A DNA stretch of 10,357 bases, from NCBI GenBank assembly GCA_020201235.1, contig JAIVHD010000274.1, positions 1 through 10,357 of the forward strand, given 5' to 3'. This DNA is from Lysobacteraceae bacterium. GTDB lineage: Bacteria; Pseudomonadota; Gammaproteobacteria; Xanthomonadales; Wenzhouxiangellaceae. The notes under the pieces are model-generated. The model was given only the letters and a program-made list of their open reading frames with translations. It made no database searches and had not been told where the DNA came from. A program made the position numbers and the translations under genes. Shown in pieces: positions 1 to 7,200 of this stretch. Position 1 is the stretch's first letter; every line of letters starts with the position of its first letter.

Positions 1-27
1 CCCTCGCTACGATCGGTCAAGTCCGAC

Positions 28-49
28 AGGCTGCTAGAAGGCAGCTTTT
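28..49 (+). terminator. Weak candidate terminator on the plus strand
   Basis: AGGCTGC at 28-34 pairs with GCAGCTT at 41-47 (one G-U pair) around a 6-nt loop, and the T run spans 46-49. It would act on plus-strand transcription entering from the left of the window; no such gene is visible here. Confidence 0.25.
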
Positions 50-59
50 GCGAAACCCG

Positions 60-89
60 GTCCAATCGCGATGCCTGGAAAGATTGGAC
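60..89. repeat. Inverted repeat downstream of gspH
   Basis: GTCCAATC at 60-67 is exactly complementary to GATTGGAC at 82-89, with a 14-nt spacer. It could form an RNA hairpin in the gspH 3' region. No T run follows on either strand, so it is not a classical terminator. I see no gene in positions 1-112. Confidence 0.45.
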
Positions 90-93
90 AGGA

Positions 94-114
94 ATAAAAA
101 GCCCTGGCCGGCTC
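94..114 (-). terminator. Weak candidate terminator at the end of gspH
   Basis: On the minus strand AGCC and GGCT (110-113 and 100-103) can form a four-pair, GC-rich stem around a 6-nt loop, followed by a run of five T (counting the last stem base) and ATT. The stem overlaps the gspH stop codon and is short, so the call is tentative. Confidence 0.3.
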
Positions 115-592
115 ATGGCGCATCCTCCGGTCGATCATTGCTGATTTCGCCGGTTAGCCAGGCAACCGTGATGTACCACTTTCGGTCCTCGACGCTCAAC
201 GTGATGCTTCCTCCGGTTGAGGCACCATCCGGGTAAAAACGAATGCCTCCGGCATTTTCGCCGGTCAATTCCGAGCGGGCGGTTGTCAGCGTAATATCCA
301 GCCCTTCGGGCAATGCCTGCGGTTCGCGGTTGGCCGCCTGCCAGGTCTTGCGGTCGGCATCGACCTGGAAAACCTGCTCGGAACGTTTGATCACGGCCTG
401 GCCGCGGGTATGCCGCAGGCCAGCGATAATTTCACGCGCTTCGTTGCGGATTTCGGCCCCGCCAACCGACTTGCGAATCGAGGTTCCGACCAGCCCGAAC
501 AGGCCAACGATCAGGATCATCACCACCATCAGCTCGATCAGACTGAAGCCCCGGAGACCCGTCGGTCCGTATTGGGCGTTACGACCGATCAT
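113..592 (-). CDS. gspH: Minor pseudopilin GspH
   Basis: This 159-aa protein is a type II secretion minor pseudopilin of the GspH/FimT type, part of the pseudopilus tip complex. Residues 1-15 are the prepilin leader ending LRG; cleavage is expected before Phe16, with Glu20 as the conserved +5 residue in FSLIELMVVMILIVGLFG. The rest has the short beta-rich GspH domain, with the typical REIIAGLRHTRGQAVIKRSE segment after the helix and FYPDGASTGGSI near the C-terminus. The start overlaps the gspG stop by one base and has no Shine-Dalgarno of its own, so expression probably depends on translation of gspG. In standard operons gspI follows at once, but none begins in the remaining 112 nt. The position after gspG supports GspH over a type IV pilus FimT protein. 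Confidence 0.9.
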   Translation of the reverse strand: MIGRNAQYGPTGLRGFSLIELMVVMILIVGLFGLVGTSIRKSVGGAEIRNEAREIIAGLRHTRGQAVIKRSEQVFQVDADRKTWQAANREPQALPEGLDITLTTARSELTGENAGGIRFYPDGASTGGSITLSVEDRKWYITVAWLTGEISNDRPEDAP

Positions 593-1011
593 TAATTTGC
601 GTTGGAAATGTCCCGGTCAGGGCCCTCGCCTCCCGGCGCGCCGTCGCGACCATGGGAATAGATATCGACATCGCGCTTTTCTCCGGGGAAGCGATAGACG
701 TAGGGCTCGCCCCATGGATCGTTGAGGTTGGAATTGTTGACGTAGGGACCATTCCAGTTGGACACCGAGCCGGGCTTTTCGACCAACTCTCTCAACTCGC
801 GCGGGGCCCGCCCGGTGTCGAGATAAAACTCGTCGACCGCCATCGACAGGCGCTGGACTTCGGCCAGTGCGGTGCGCGACTTGGCATCCTCGCTACGACC
901 CATGATATTGGGCACAACCAGGCCGGCAATCAAGCCCAGAATGACCAGCACCACAAGCAACTCAATCAGCGAAAAACCGTGAGAGGACGTTTTCATATTC
1001 ATTACCTGCAT
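592..1011 (-). CDS. gspG: Major pseudopilin GspG
   Basis: GspG is the main subunit of the periplasmic pseudopilus that pushes substrates through the secretin. From the ATG at 1011 the product has 139 aa. It has a type III prepilin signal: a short basic leader ending SSHG, cleaved before FSLIELLVVLVILGLIAG by the prepilin peptidase GspO/PilD. Glu is at mature position +5, followed by the hydrophobic helix. The mature chain is about 127 aa. The C-terminal part (NDPWGEPYVYRFPG, then DIYSHGRDGAPGGEGPDRDI) matches the calcium-binding beta region of GspG and distinguishes it from minor pseudopilins. Extending to the ATG at 1053 would give a 26-residue leader, which is less likely. Its TAA stop shares one base with the gspH ATG (TAATG), so gspG and gspH are translationally coupled. 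Confidence 0.92.
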   Translation of the reverse strand: MQVMNMKTSSHGFSLIELLVVLVILGLIAGLVVPNIMGRSEDAKSRTALAEVQRLSMAVDEFYLDTGRAPRELRELVEKPGSVSNWNGPYVNNSNLNDPWGEPYVYRFPGEKRDVDIYSHGRDGAPGGEGPDRDISNAN

Positions 1012-1019
1012 CTTCTTTT

Positions 1020-1025
1020 CACCTT
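1020..1025 (-). promoter_or_regulatory. Ribosome binding site deciding the gspG start
   Basis: The minus strand reads AGGTGA at this site, about 8 nt before the ATG at 1009-1011. It supports that ATG over the in-frame ATG at 1051-1053, which lacks a good site and would give an unusually long leader. Two further ATGs at 1000-1002 and 994-996 are also possible. Confidence 0.6.
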
Positions 1026-1092
1026 TAGATAAAAGCGTATCGCGCGGAAACATTTCTCAAAAAATGCATCGCGAACGGATTGCGCCACCGGT

Positions 1093-2130
1093 TCATCCGA
1101 CCATTTCGTTGATGCTCAGGATCGCCATCAGAACCGACATCACGATCGTGCCAATGACCGCCGCCAGGCCCAGCGTCAGCGCCGGCACCAGCATGGCCAT
1201 GATGCGATCGATCGTGGTTTTGACTTCTCGATCGTAGGTGTCGGCAACCTTCAACAGCATCTCGTCGAGTTGCCCGGTTTCTTCACCGACATTGACCATT
1301 TGCAACGCAAGACGCGGAAAATGGCCGCTTTCGTTGAGCGCGCGCGCCAGCGGAGAGCCGGTCTTGACCCGCTTGGCCGCGTCGGCGACATCAGCCCGCA
1401 AGACCGTATTGGTCATCACGTTGCGCGAAATCGAAATCGCTGACAGCAGCGGTACGCCGTTGACCAGCAGCGTGCCGGTGGTGCGCGCCAGGCGGGCCAT
1501 TTCGATCTTGGCGATGACGTCGCCGAACCAGCGCATACGCAGGAAACGGCCGTCCCAGGCCAGGCGGGTCGACGGCGTTCGCATCTGGCCGCGAAACCAC
1601 AGAACCACGATCACGGCCAGCCCGATCAGGGCCCACCAAAAATTCTTGAGCAGATCGCCGACTGCGACGACGACCTGGGTCAACCACGGCAGCTCGCCGC
1701 CAAAATCCTCGAACATCGGCGTGAACTGCGGGATCACGTAGACCATCAGCAGCATCAGCGAGGCAATTGCCAGGATGACCAGCAGGGCCGGATAGATCAG
1801 GGCCGAGACGACGCCGTCCTTGAGCTCCTTGGCGCGCTCCAGGTACTCCGACATCCGGGCCAGCGTCTGATCGAGCGCGCCGCCCATTTCGCCGGCCCGT
1901 ACCATGTTGATGTAGAAGCGCGAAAACACCCCGTGCTGTTCTTCGAGGGCCTGCGATAACGAGATGCCTTCGCGCACGCGATCGCGGATTTTCGACAGCA
2001 TCTTCTCGACCCGCTCGTTTTCGGCCAGCTCGACCAGGATCGCCAGCGAGCGATCCAGCGGCAGGCCAGCGCCGAGCAGGGTCGAAAGCTGCCCGGTCAG
2101 GTCGCCGATTTCGCGCTGGCTCAGACCGCA
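1093..2130 (-). pseudogene. gspF: Type II secretion inner-membrane protein GspF, N-terminus deleted
   Basis: GspF is the polytopic inner-membrane platform protein of the type II secretion system, contacting GspE and GspL. The homologous frame is open for 345 codons from a TGA at 2131-2133, against about 405 residues in intact family members. It begins CGLSQREIGDLTGQLSTLLG, the start of the first GspF repeat, so the first 60 or so residues and the natural start are gone. The first ATG in frame is at 1999-2001 and gives a 302-aa product that cuts into the first repeat and has no convincing ribosome site. The rest is intact: first repeat with YINMVRAGEMGGALD, membrane segments at about 64-90, 118-136 and 269-295 of that 302-aa product, and the second repeat LARTTGTLLVNGVPLLSAI. 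The lack of further damage indicates a recent lesion or a local assembly fault. gspG follows 81 nt downstream. Confidence 0.85.
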
Positions 2131-3745
2131 TCACCATGCGCCGGATTTCATCGGACATCGTCAGCAATTCGAGAATACTCGAACGGCCTTTGTAGCCGGT
2201 CGGGTTGATCTCGGAGGAGCCGGGCCTGTACAGCATCACCGGATCGGCATCGGTTAATTCACGCAGGCCCAGCTCGTCAATCATTTCGGGCAGGGCCTCG
2301 AAAGCCTGACGGGTGACCGGATCGAGCATCCGGACCAGGCGCTGGGCGAGAATCGCATTGACGGTCGAGGTTAGAAGGTAGTCCTCCACACCCATGTCGA
2401 GCATTCGCGTGATCCCGCCGGCAGCGTCGTTGGTATGCAGCGTCGACAACACAAGGTGGCCGGTCAGGGCCGACTGGATGGCAATCCTGGCCGTCTCAAG
2501 GTCGCGCATTTCGCCGATCATGATGACGTCGGGATCCTGCCGCACGATGGCGCGCAGCGCCGCTGCAAAATTAAGCCCGATCGATGACTTGGCCTGGATC
2601 TGGTTGACGCCTTCGAGCTGGTATTCGACCGGATCCTCGACCGTGATGATCTTGCGCTCCGGCGAATTGAGCTGGCTGAGCGCGGTGTAAAGGGTCGTGG
2701 TCTTGCCCGAGCCGGTCGGCCCGGTCACCAGGATGATGCCGTGCGGCATTTCCAGGGCGCGAATGAACTTGTCGCGGGTGTCGTCGGCAAATCCGAGGCT
2801 GGCAAAGTCCAGCGTCACGGCCTCGCGGTCAAGAATACGCATGACCACGCTTTCGCCGTGCGACGTCGGGATGGTCGAGACACGCAAGTCCAGCTCCTTA
2901 CCCTGAACCCGGTGCATGATCCGCCCATCTTGCGGCAGCCGGCGCTCGGCGATATTCAGCTTGGCCATGATCTTTACGCGCGAAATCACCGCTGCGGTCG
3001 AGCGTGACGGCGGTGCCTCGACTTCCTGCAAAACGCCGTCGACGCGATAGCGCACCTTGAGCCGGTTTTCGAACGGCTCGATATGGATATCAGAGGCCCG
3101 TGCCTCGACCGCGCGCTGCAAAATCAGGTTGACCAGACGGATGACCGGTGCCTCGGAGGCCAGGTCACGCAGGTGCTCGACGTTTTCCTCGTCCTCGCTT
3201 TCGTCTTCGGACCCAAGGCCCTCGGCAATCTGGCCCATGGCGCTGCGCCCACCGCCGAAAAAGCGTTCGATGACGTTGTCGATTTCTGACGAAATGCCAA
3301 TCAGCGGGTTCACTTGCAGGCCGGTGGCCATGCGCAGCGCCTTGATCATGGATTTGTTCTGCGGATCGGCCATGACCACGTCCATGACGCCGTTTTTGAT
3401 CCGGACCGGTACCAGGTGCTGTTGCTTCATGAATCGGATCGAGATCGAATCGATATCCGGTGCCTGCTCGGGAAACTCCTTGTCCGAGCACAGCGGCATT
3501 TCCAGCAGTTCTGACTGGGCTACGGCCAGATCGCGCTCCGACACCAGACCGAGCCGCACCAGCAGAGTCAGCAGGTTGCCGCCGTGCTGCTCGCGATACG
3601 TGCGCGCGCGACCAAGATCGTCGGCCTTGAGGCGCTTCTGATCGATCAGCAACTGGCACAGTTCGGTTGCGCGGTCTTCCAGGTGATCGCCGACCTGCGG
3701 CAGCAGATCGGTCTGGTCGGTCGCGCTTAAACCCGGATTATTCAT
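1391..3745 (-). CDS. gspE: Type II secretion ATPase GspE, C-terminus lost and read out of frame into gspF
   Basis: The first about 539 codons (3745 to about 2129) encode GspE, the cytoplasmic hexameric ATPase that drives pseudopilus assembly and docks on GspF and GspL. An N-terminal T2SSE_N domain occupies roughly 25-165. An acidic linker SEDESEDEENVE lies at 179-190, and the ATPase core follows. Visible motifs are Walker A GPTGSGKT at 342-349, the Asp box ITVEDPVEYQLEGVNQI from 367, Walker B VIMIGE at 407-412 and a His box near 428-437 (TGHLVLSTLH). The tetracysteine zinc knuckle usually found between QRLVR and GYKGR is absent; there is no Cys in 471-520. After RRMVMR (540) homology stops: the usual last roughly 45 residues are missing and the frame continues for 244 codons through gspF in the wrong frame. 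The chimera is probably impaired because the lost part packs on the ATPase core. A true gene deletion and an assembly error both fit. Confidence 0.85.
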   Translation of the reverse strand: MNNPGLSATDQTDLLPQVGDHLEDRATELCQLLIDQKRLKADDLGRARTYREQHGGNLLTLLVRLGLVSERDLAVAQSELLEMPLCSDKEFPEQAPDIDSISIRFMKQQHLVPVRIKNGVMDVVMADPQNKSMIKALRMATGLQVNPLIGISSEIDNVIERFFGGGRSAMGQIAEGLGSEDESEDEENVEHLRDLASEAPVIRLVNLILQRAVEARASDIHIEPFENRLKVRYRVDGVLQEVEAPPSRSTAAVISRVKIMAKLNIAERRLPQDGRIMHRVQGKELDLRVSTIPTSHGESVVMRILDREAVTLDFASLGFADDTRDKFIRALEMPHGIILVTGPTGSGKTTTLYTALSQLNSPERKIITVEDPVEYQLEGVNQIQAKSSIGLNFAAALRAIVRQDPDVIMIGEMRDLETARIAIQSALTGHLVLSTLHTNDAAGGITRMLDMGVEDYLLTSTVNAILAQRLVRMLDPVTRQAFEALPEMIDELGLRELTDADPVMLYRPGSSEINPTGYKGRSSILELLTMSDEIRRMVMRSEPARNRRPDRAAFDPARRWPAAGSLAGDPGRAGRKRAGREDAVENPRSRARRHLVIAGPRRTARGVFALLHQHGTGRRNGRRARSDAGPDVGVPGARQGAQGRRRLGPDLSGPAGHPGNCLADAADGLRDPAVHADVRGFWRRAAVVDPGRRRSRRSAQEFLVGPDRAGRDRGSVVSRPDANAVDPPGLGRPFPAYALVRRRHRQDRNGPPGAHHRHAAGQRRTAAVSDFDFAQRDDQYGLAG
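2120..2137 (-). other. Deletion junction joining gspE to gspF
   Basis: In the gspE frame, homology runs to the VMR codons near 2126-2137. In the gspF frame, homology begins with GLSQREIGDL near 2125. Both frames meet within about 10 nt, but the gspE tail and the gspF N-terminus are absent. By comparison with usual family lengths (GspE tail about 45 aa, GspF first 60-65 aa) some 300-350 bp are missing; this is an estimate. Frames differ by one, so no in-frame fusion results. No flanking direct repeat can be identified from this allele alone. Confidence 0.8.
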
Positions 3746-3751
3746 GGTCGG

Positions 3752-3756
3752 TCCTT
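3752..3756 (-). promoter_or_regulatory. Ribosome binding site of gspE
   Basis: AAGGA on the minus strand lies 6 nt before the ATG at 3743-3745. It is the strongest Shine-Dalgarno match near this start and supports the long 539-residue N-terminal form of GspE. Confidence 0.7.
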
Positions 3757-3777
3757 AGCAAGACGATTCATGCAGCA

Positions 3778-3783
3778 ATTATA
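3778..3783 (-). promoter_or_regulatory. Candidate -10 box of the gspE promoter
   Basis: The minus strand reads TATAAT, a perfect consensus. With the -35 at 3802-3807 it makes the best sigma-70-like promoter in the window. Initiation is predicted near 3771, leaving a leader of about 26 nt before gspE. It implies that the gsp genes form a separate transcription unit from purL. Confidence 0.65.
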
Positions 3784-3801
3784 GGGGCTCGTTCCAGGCT
3801 T

Positions 3802-3807
3802 CGTCAT
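3802..3807 (-). promoter_or_regulatory. Candidate -35 box of the gspE promoter
   Basis: The minus strand reads ATGACG, matching TTGACA at four positions including TGAC, exactly 18 nt upstream of the TATAAT at 3778-3783. Confidence 0.5.
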
Positions 3808-3918
3808 TGATGGACACTGCCGATGCCGGTCGGTTCAGCCCAATCCCGTGCTGGTCATCCAGGACCATGTGATCCGAACCGGAACCAGACCAAGGTCTCG
3901 CGACGCAGGCAGCGCGAA

Positions 3919-4194
3919 TCACTGGCCTTCAACCTGCCTGGAAAGCTGAACACGGGTCTGGATTTCGAGCTGAAAGCCAAACTGCACTACGCGTTCGAAC
4001 AACTCCGGGAAAAATCCGGTCAAAACCCAGTCCGACAGACGCGACGGGAACCACATCAGGACACTGGCCAGGTAAAACCACAAAAAGAAGCCCAGCGGCA
4101 GGTAGAAAAGCGCCAGGATAAACATTTCGCGAACCGGGTTGCCGGCGCTGGAATGTTCAGCTCCGCTAGACGTTCCCGGGTTTTCCTCTGTCAT
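3919..4194 (-). CDS. Short membrane protein, resembling a truncated exosortase-H-associated membrane protein
   Basis: This 91-aa ORF begins with a Ser/Glu/Gly-rich hydrophilic stretch (1-20). One clear transmembrane segment follows at about residues 24-48 (FILALFYLPLGFFLWFYLA), then an aromatic-rich amphipathic segment with FPELFERVVQFGF at 62-74. The order LP-F-LW-Y, then WFPSRL, then FPxLF-x-x-V-x-Q-x-G-x-x-L-x-x-x-T is what I recall from the N-terminus of exosortase-H-associated membrane proteins, which are usually about twice as long. No database check was possible. The remaining part of that family, with its NPL-x-YGLPL region, does not appear in any frame of the 173 nt up to gspE, so the gene may be truncated or simply a different small protein. 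The ATG has only a weak A-rich ribosome site. It starts 61 nt after purL with no obvious terminator between them, so it may be read from the purL promoter. Confidence 0.5.
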   Translation of the reverse strand: MTEENPGTSSGAEHSSAGNPVREMFILALFYLPLGFFLWFYLASVLMWFPSRLSDWVLTGFFPELFERVVQFGFQLEIQTRVQLSRQVEGQ

Positions 4195-4255
4195 TTTCTT
4201 TCGGTTCCTGTCTTTGTTTGGTCCGGATTGGGCGAATCAAGCCGCTCAAGTCCCG

Positions 4256-7200
4256 TTAATCGACCCACGCGCGGGCATTTTCAAACATTCGCATCCATGG
4301 AGACCACTCGCGCCATTCGGGCGGACACCACGAATAGTTGACTGCTCGCAACATCCGCTCGGGGTGTGGCATGACAATCGTAACCCGCCCGTCGTCGTTG
4401 CACAGGCCGGTCAGACCCTCCGGCGAGCCATTCGGATTTTCCGGATAGCGACTGGCAGGTCTGCCATAACCGTCAACGTAGCGCATTGCGACTGCCGCAT
4501 GTTGCATGCGATCGGCTTGCTCGAACACCGCGCGGCCTTCGCCGTGCGCAGTCGCAATTGGCAGCCTGCTGCCGGCCATACCGCGCAGAAACAGCGATGG
4601 CGATTCGACGATCTCCACCAGGCTCAGGCGCGCCTCGAACTGGCGCGAACGGTTGACGGTGAAACGCGGCCAGTTGCCCGTCCCGGGAATGATGCCAGCC
4701 AGCGCGGCCAGCATCTGGCAGCCGTTGCACACACCCAGGGCAAATCGCGAGCGATCTGCGAAAAAAGAGCCGAATTGTTCCGCCAGCGCCTCGTTGAACA
4801 GAATCGACCGAGCCCAGCCCTGGCCGGCCCCAAGTACATCGCCAAACGAGAATCCGCCGCACACCGCGAGCCCCTGGAATTCATCCAGCCGGCGGCGACC
4901 GCTTTCGAGATCGCTCATGTGGACATCGACCGCCTCAAAGCCCGCCTGGTGGAACGCCATGGCCATTTCACGCTGGCCGTTAACGCCCTGCTCGCGCAAC
5001 ACCGCCACGCGCGGCGAAATTCCGGCATGAATCACCGGTCCGCTCGGGCCAAAAGTCAGCGCAGGCTCGAGCCCCGGACGCTGCCAATCCAACAGCGACT
5101 GGTATTCCTCATCGGCGCAATCGGGATGATCGCGCAAACGCTGGATTCGATAACTCGATTCGGCCCAGATGCGGTTGAGGCCTGCCAACGGTCGGTCGAA
5201 AAGCCGCTTGCCGGATTGGGTAATGACCAGCGCGTCGCCACCGCTTACGCTGGCGATCGGTCCCAGCCAGTCGCCCAGACCGGCCTGTTGCAGCCGTTCG
5301 ATGAGCGCTTGCAAGCGATCGGCCATGCACTGGACCACCAGGCCGGCTTCTTCATTGAACAGCAAACGAATGCCGTCGGCCCCGGCGGGCAGATCGAGCT
5401 CCAGGCCTGCATGCCCGGCCAGCGCCATTTCCAGCAGCGTCGTGAACAGGCCGCCGTCTGAGCGGTCGTGAATCGCCAGAATTTCACCCTCGACGACCAG
5501 CGCCTGGACCTGATCGAACAGCACGGCCAGCCTGTCTGGCCGCTGCATGTCGGGCACCGCACCAAGCTCGCGCCCGAGCGCCATCGCCAGGGCCGAGCCG
5601 CCGAGACGCTGATCGGGAGGCCCAAGCAGCAGCAGGCTCGTCGGCCCGCGGTCCAGAACCAGCGCCGGGGTAATGCAAGCCCGCACATCGGCAAGCGGCG
5701 CGAATGCCGAAACGTTGAGCGAAACGGGCGCGGTCATCACCTGCTGCTGCGCGCCTTCGCCCCAGCGCGTTTGCATCGACAGCGAGTCCTTTCCAACCGG
5801 AATGGCCAGCGACAGTGCCTGGCAGAATTCACCGGTGGCCTCGACCGTCAGGCGCATTGCCGCGTCTTGTCCGGGCGCACCGGCGGCAGCCATCCAGTTG
5901 GCCGAGAGCTTGATCCGATCCCGTCCAACAACCGGCGCTCCGGCAAGATTCAGCAACGCCTCGGTCACCGCCATTCGGCCCGAAGCCGGGCCATTCCAGA
6001 TCGCCAGCGGCGAACGCTCGCCGATCGCCATTGCGATCCCGGTGTAATTCCTGAAATCGCTTAGCGTCACAGCGCAATCGGCCACCGGAACCTGCCAGGG
6101 CCCGACCATCTGATCACGCACGCTCAAGCCGCCGACACTGCGATCACCGATGGTAATCAGAAACTGCTTGCTGGCCACGGCCGGCACACGCAGCACCGCT
6201 TCGACGCATTGCGCCAAATCCAGACCAGCCAGACCGTCATCAGAGGCCTCGGTCGGACAGACACGGGCATTCATCCTGAGCTGCGGGGTCTTGCCCAGCA
6301 GCACATCCAGATCGAGGTTGATCGGTGCCGGACCCGGCGGGTCGCTCACCCGCAATCGCGGCTGCCTGGTCGCGAAGCCAACGTCGGCCATCGGGCAACG
6401 CTCGCGCCGGCAGATCTGGTCGAAGCGCTCAAGCTGGTCGGGCGCAATCGCCATTACGTAACGCTCCTGGGCTTCGTTGCACCAGATCGCCATCGGCGAC
6501 ATCGAATCGTCGGAAGTCGGAATGGCGCGCAGCTCAAGCGCACCGCCGACGCCGCCGTCATGCAAGAGTTCCGGAATGGCATTGGAAAGCCCGCCGGCAC
6601 CGACATCATGGATCGAGGCAATCGGGTTTTGGTCGCCGAGCAGCCAACACTGGTCGATCACTTCCTGGCAACGTCGCTGCATTTCAGGGTTGGCCCGCTG
6701 GACCGAGGCAAAATCCAGCGCCTCGCTGGATTGTCCGGAATGCAGGCTGGACGCGGCCCCACCGCCCAGTCCAATCAGCATCGAGGGTCCGCCCAGAACC
6801 ACCACACGGTACCCATCTGCCAGGCTGTTCTTGAGCGTCTGGCCCTGCTGGATCAGGCCGGTTCCGCCGGCCAGCATGATCGGCTTGTAATAGCCCCAGA
6901 GTTGATCGCCGCGCTGCTGGCTGAAGGTACGAAAGTATCCGCACAGGTTCGGTCGTCCAAATTCATTGTTGAAGCGTGCCGCGCCAATCGGCGCTTCGAG
7001 CATGATCTCGATCGGACTGGCAATGCGTGCAGGCGGCAGCGGCGCATGCTCCCAGGCTTGCTCAAACCCGGGAATCCTAAGATCACCGACCGCAAAGCCC
7101 GTCAGGCCGGCGACCGGACGTCCGCCCCGACCGGTGGCTGATTCATCGCGGATCTCGCCGCCAGCACCGGTGGCCGCTCCCGGGTCGGGCGAAATCGCGG

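Noticed and set aside
243..725. 160-codon plus-strand ORF across gspH and gspG
   Set aside because: Opposite strand to two pseudopilin genes with clear prepilin motifs; a chance open frame.
1011..1053. Longer gspG start at the ATG at 1051-1053
   Set aside because: It would give a 26-residue prepilin leader and lacks a good ribosome site, while AGGTGA sits about 8 nt before the ATG at 1009-1011.
1012..1092. T run (1061-1066, minus strand) between gspF and gspG as a possible terminator
   Set aside because: Only a three-pair stem precedes it, so I do not call a terminator; gspG is more likely part of the same transcript.
4139..5461. 440-codon plus-strand ORF
   Set aside because: It lies antisense to purL, whose minus-strand frame has strong homology throughout. 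Composition is that of a GC-rich shadow frame with no recognisable domain.
6209..7141. 310-codon plus-strand ORF
   Set aside because: Antisense to conserved purL motifs; Arg/Gly/Ala/Gln-rich with no domain or convincing ribosome site.
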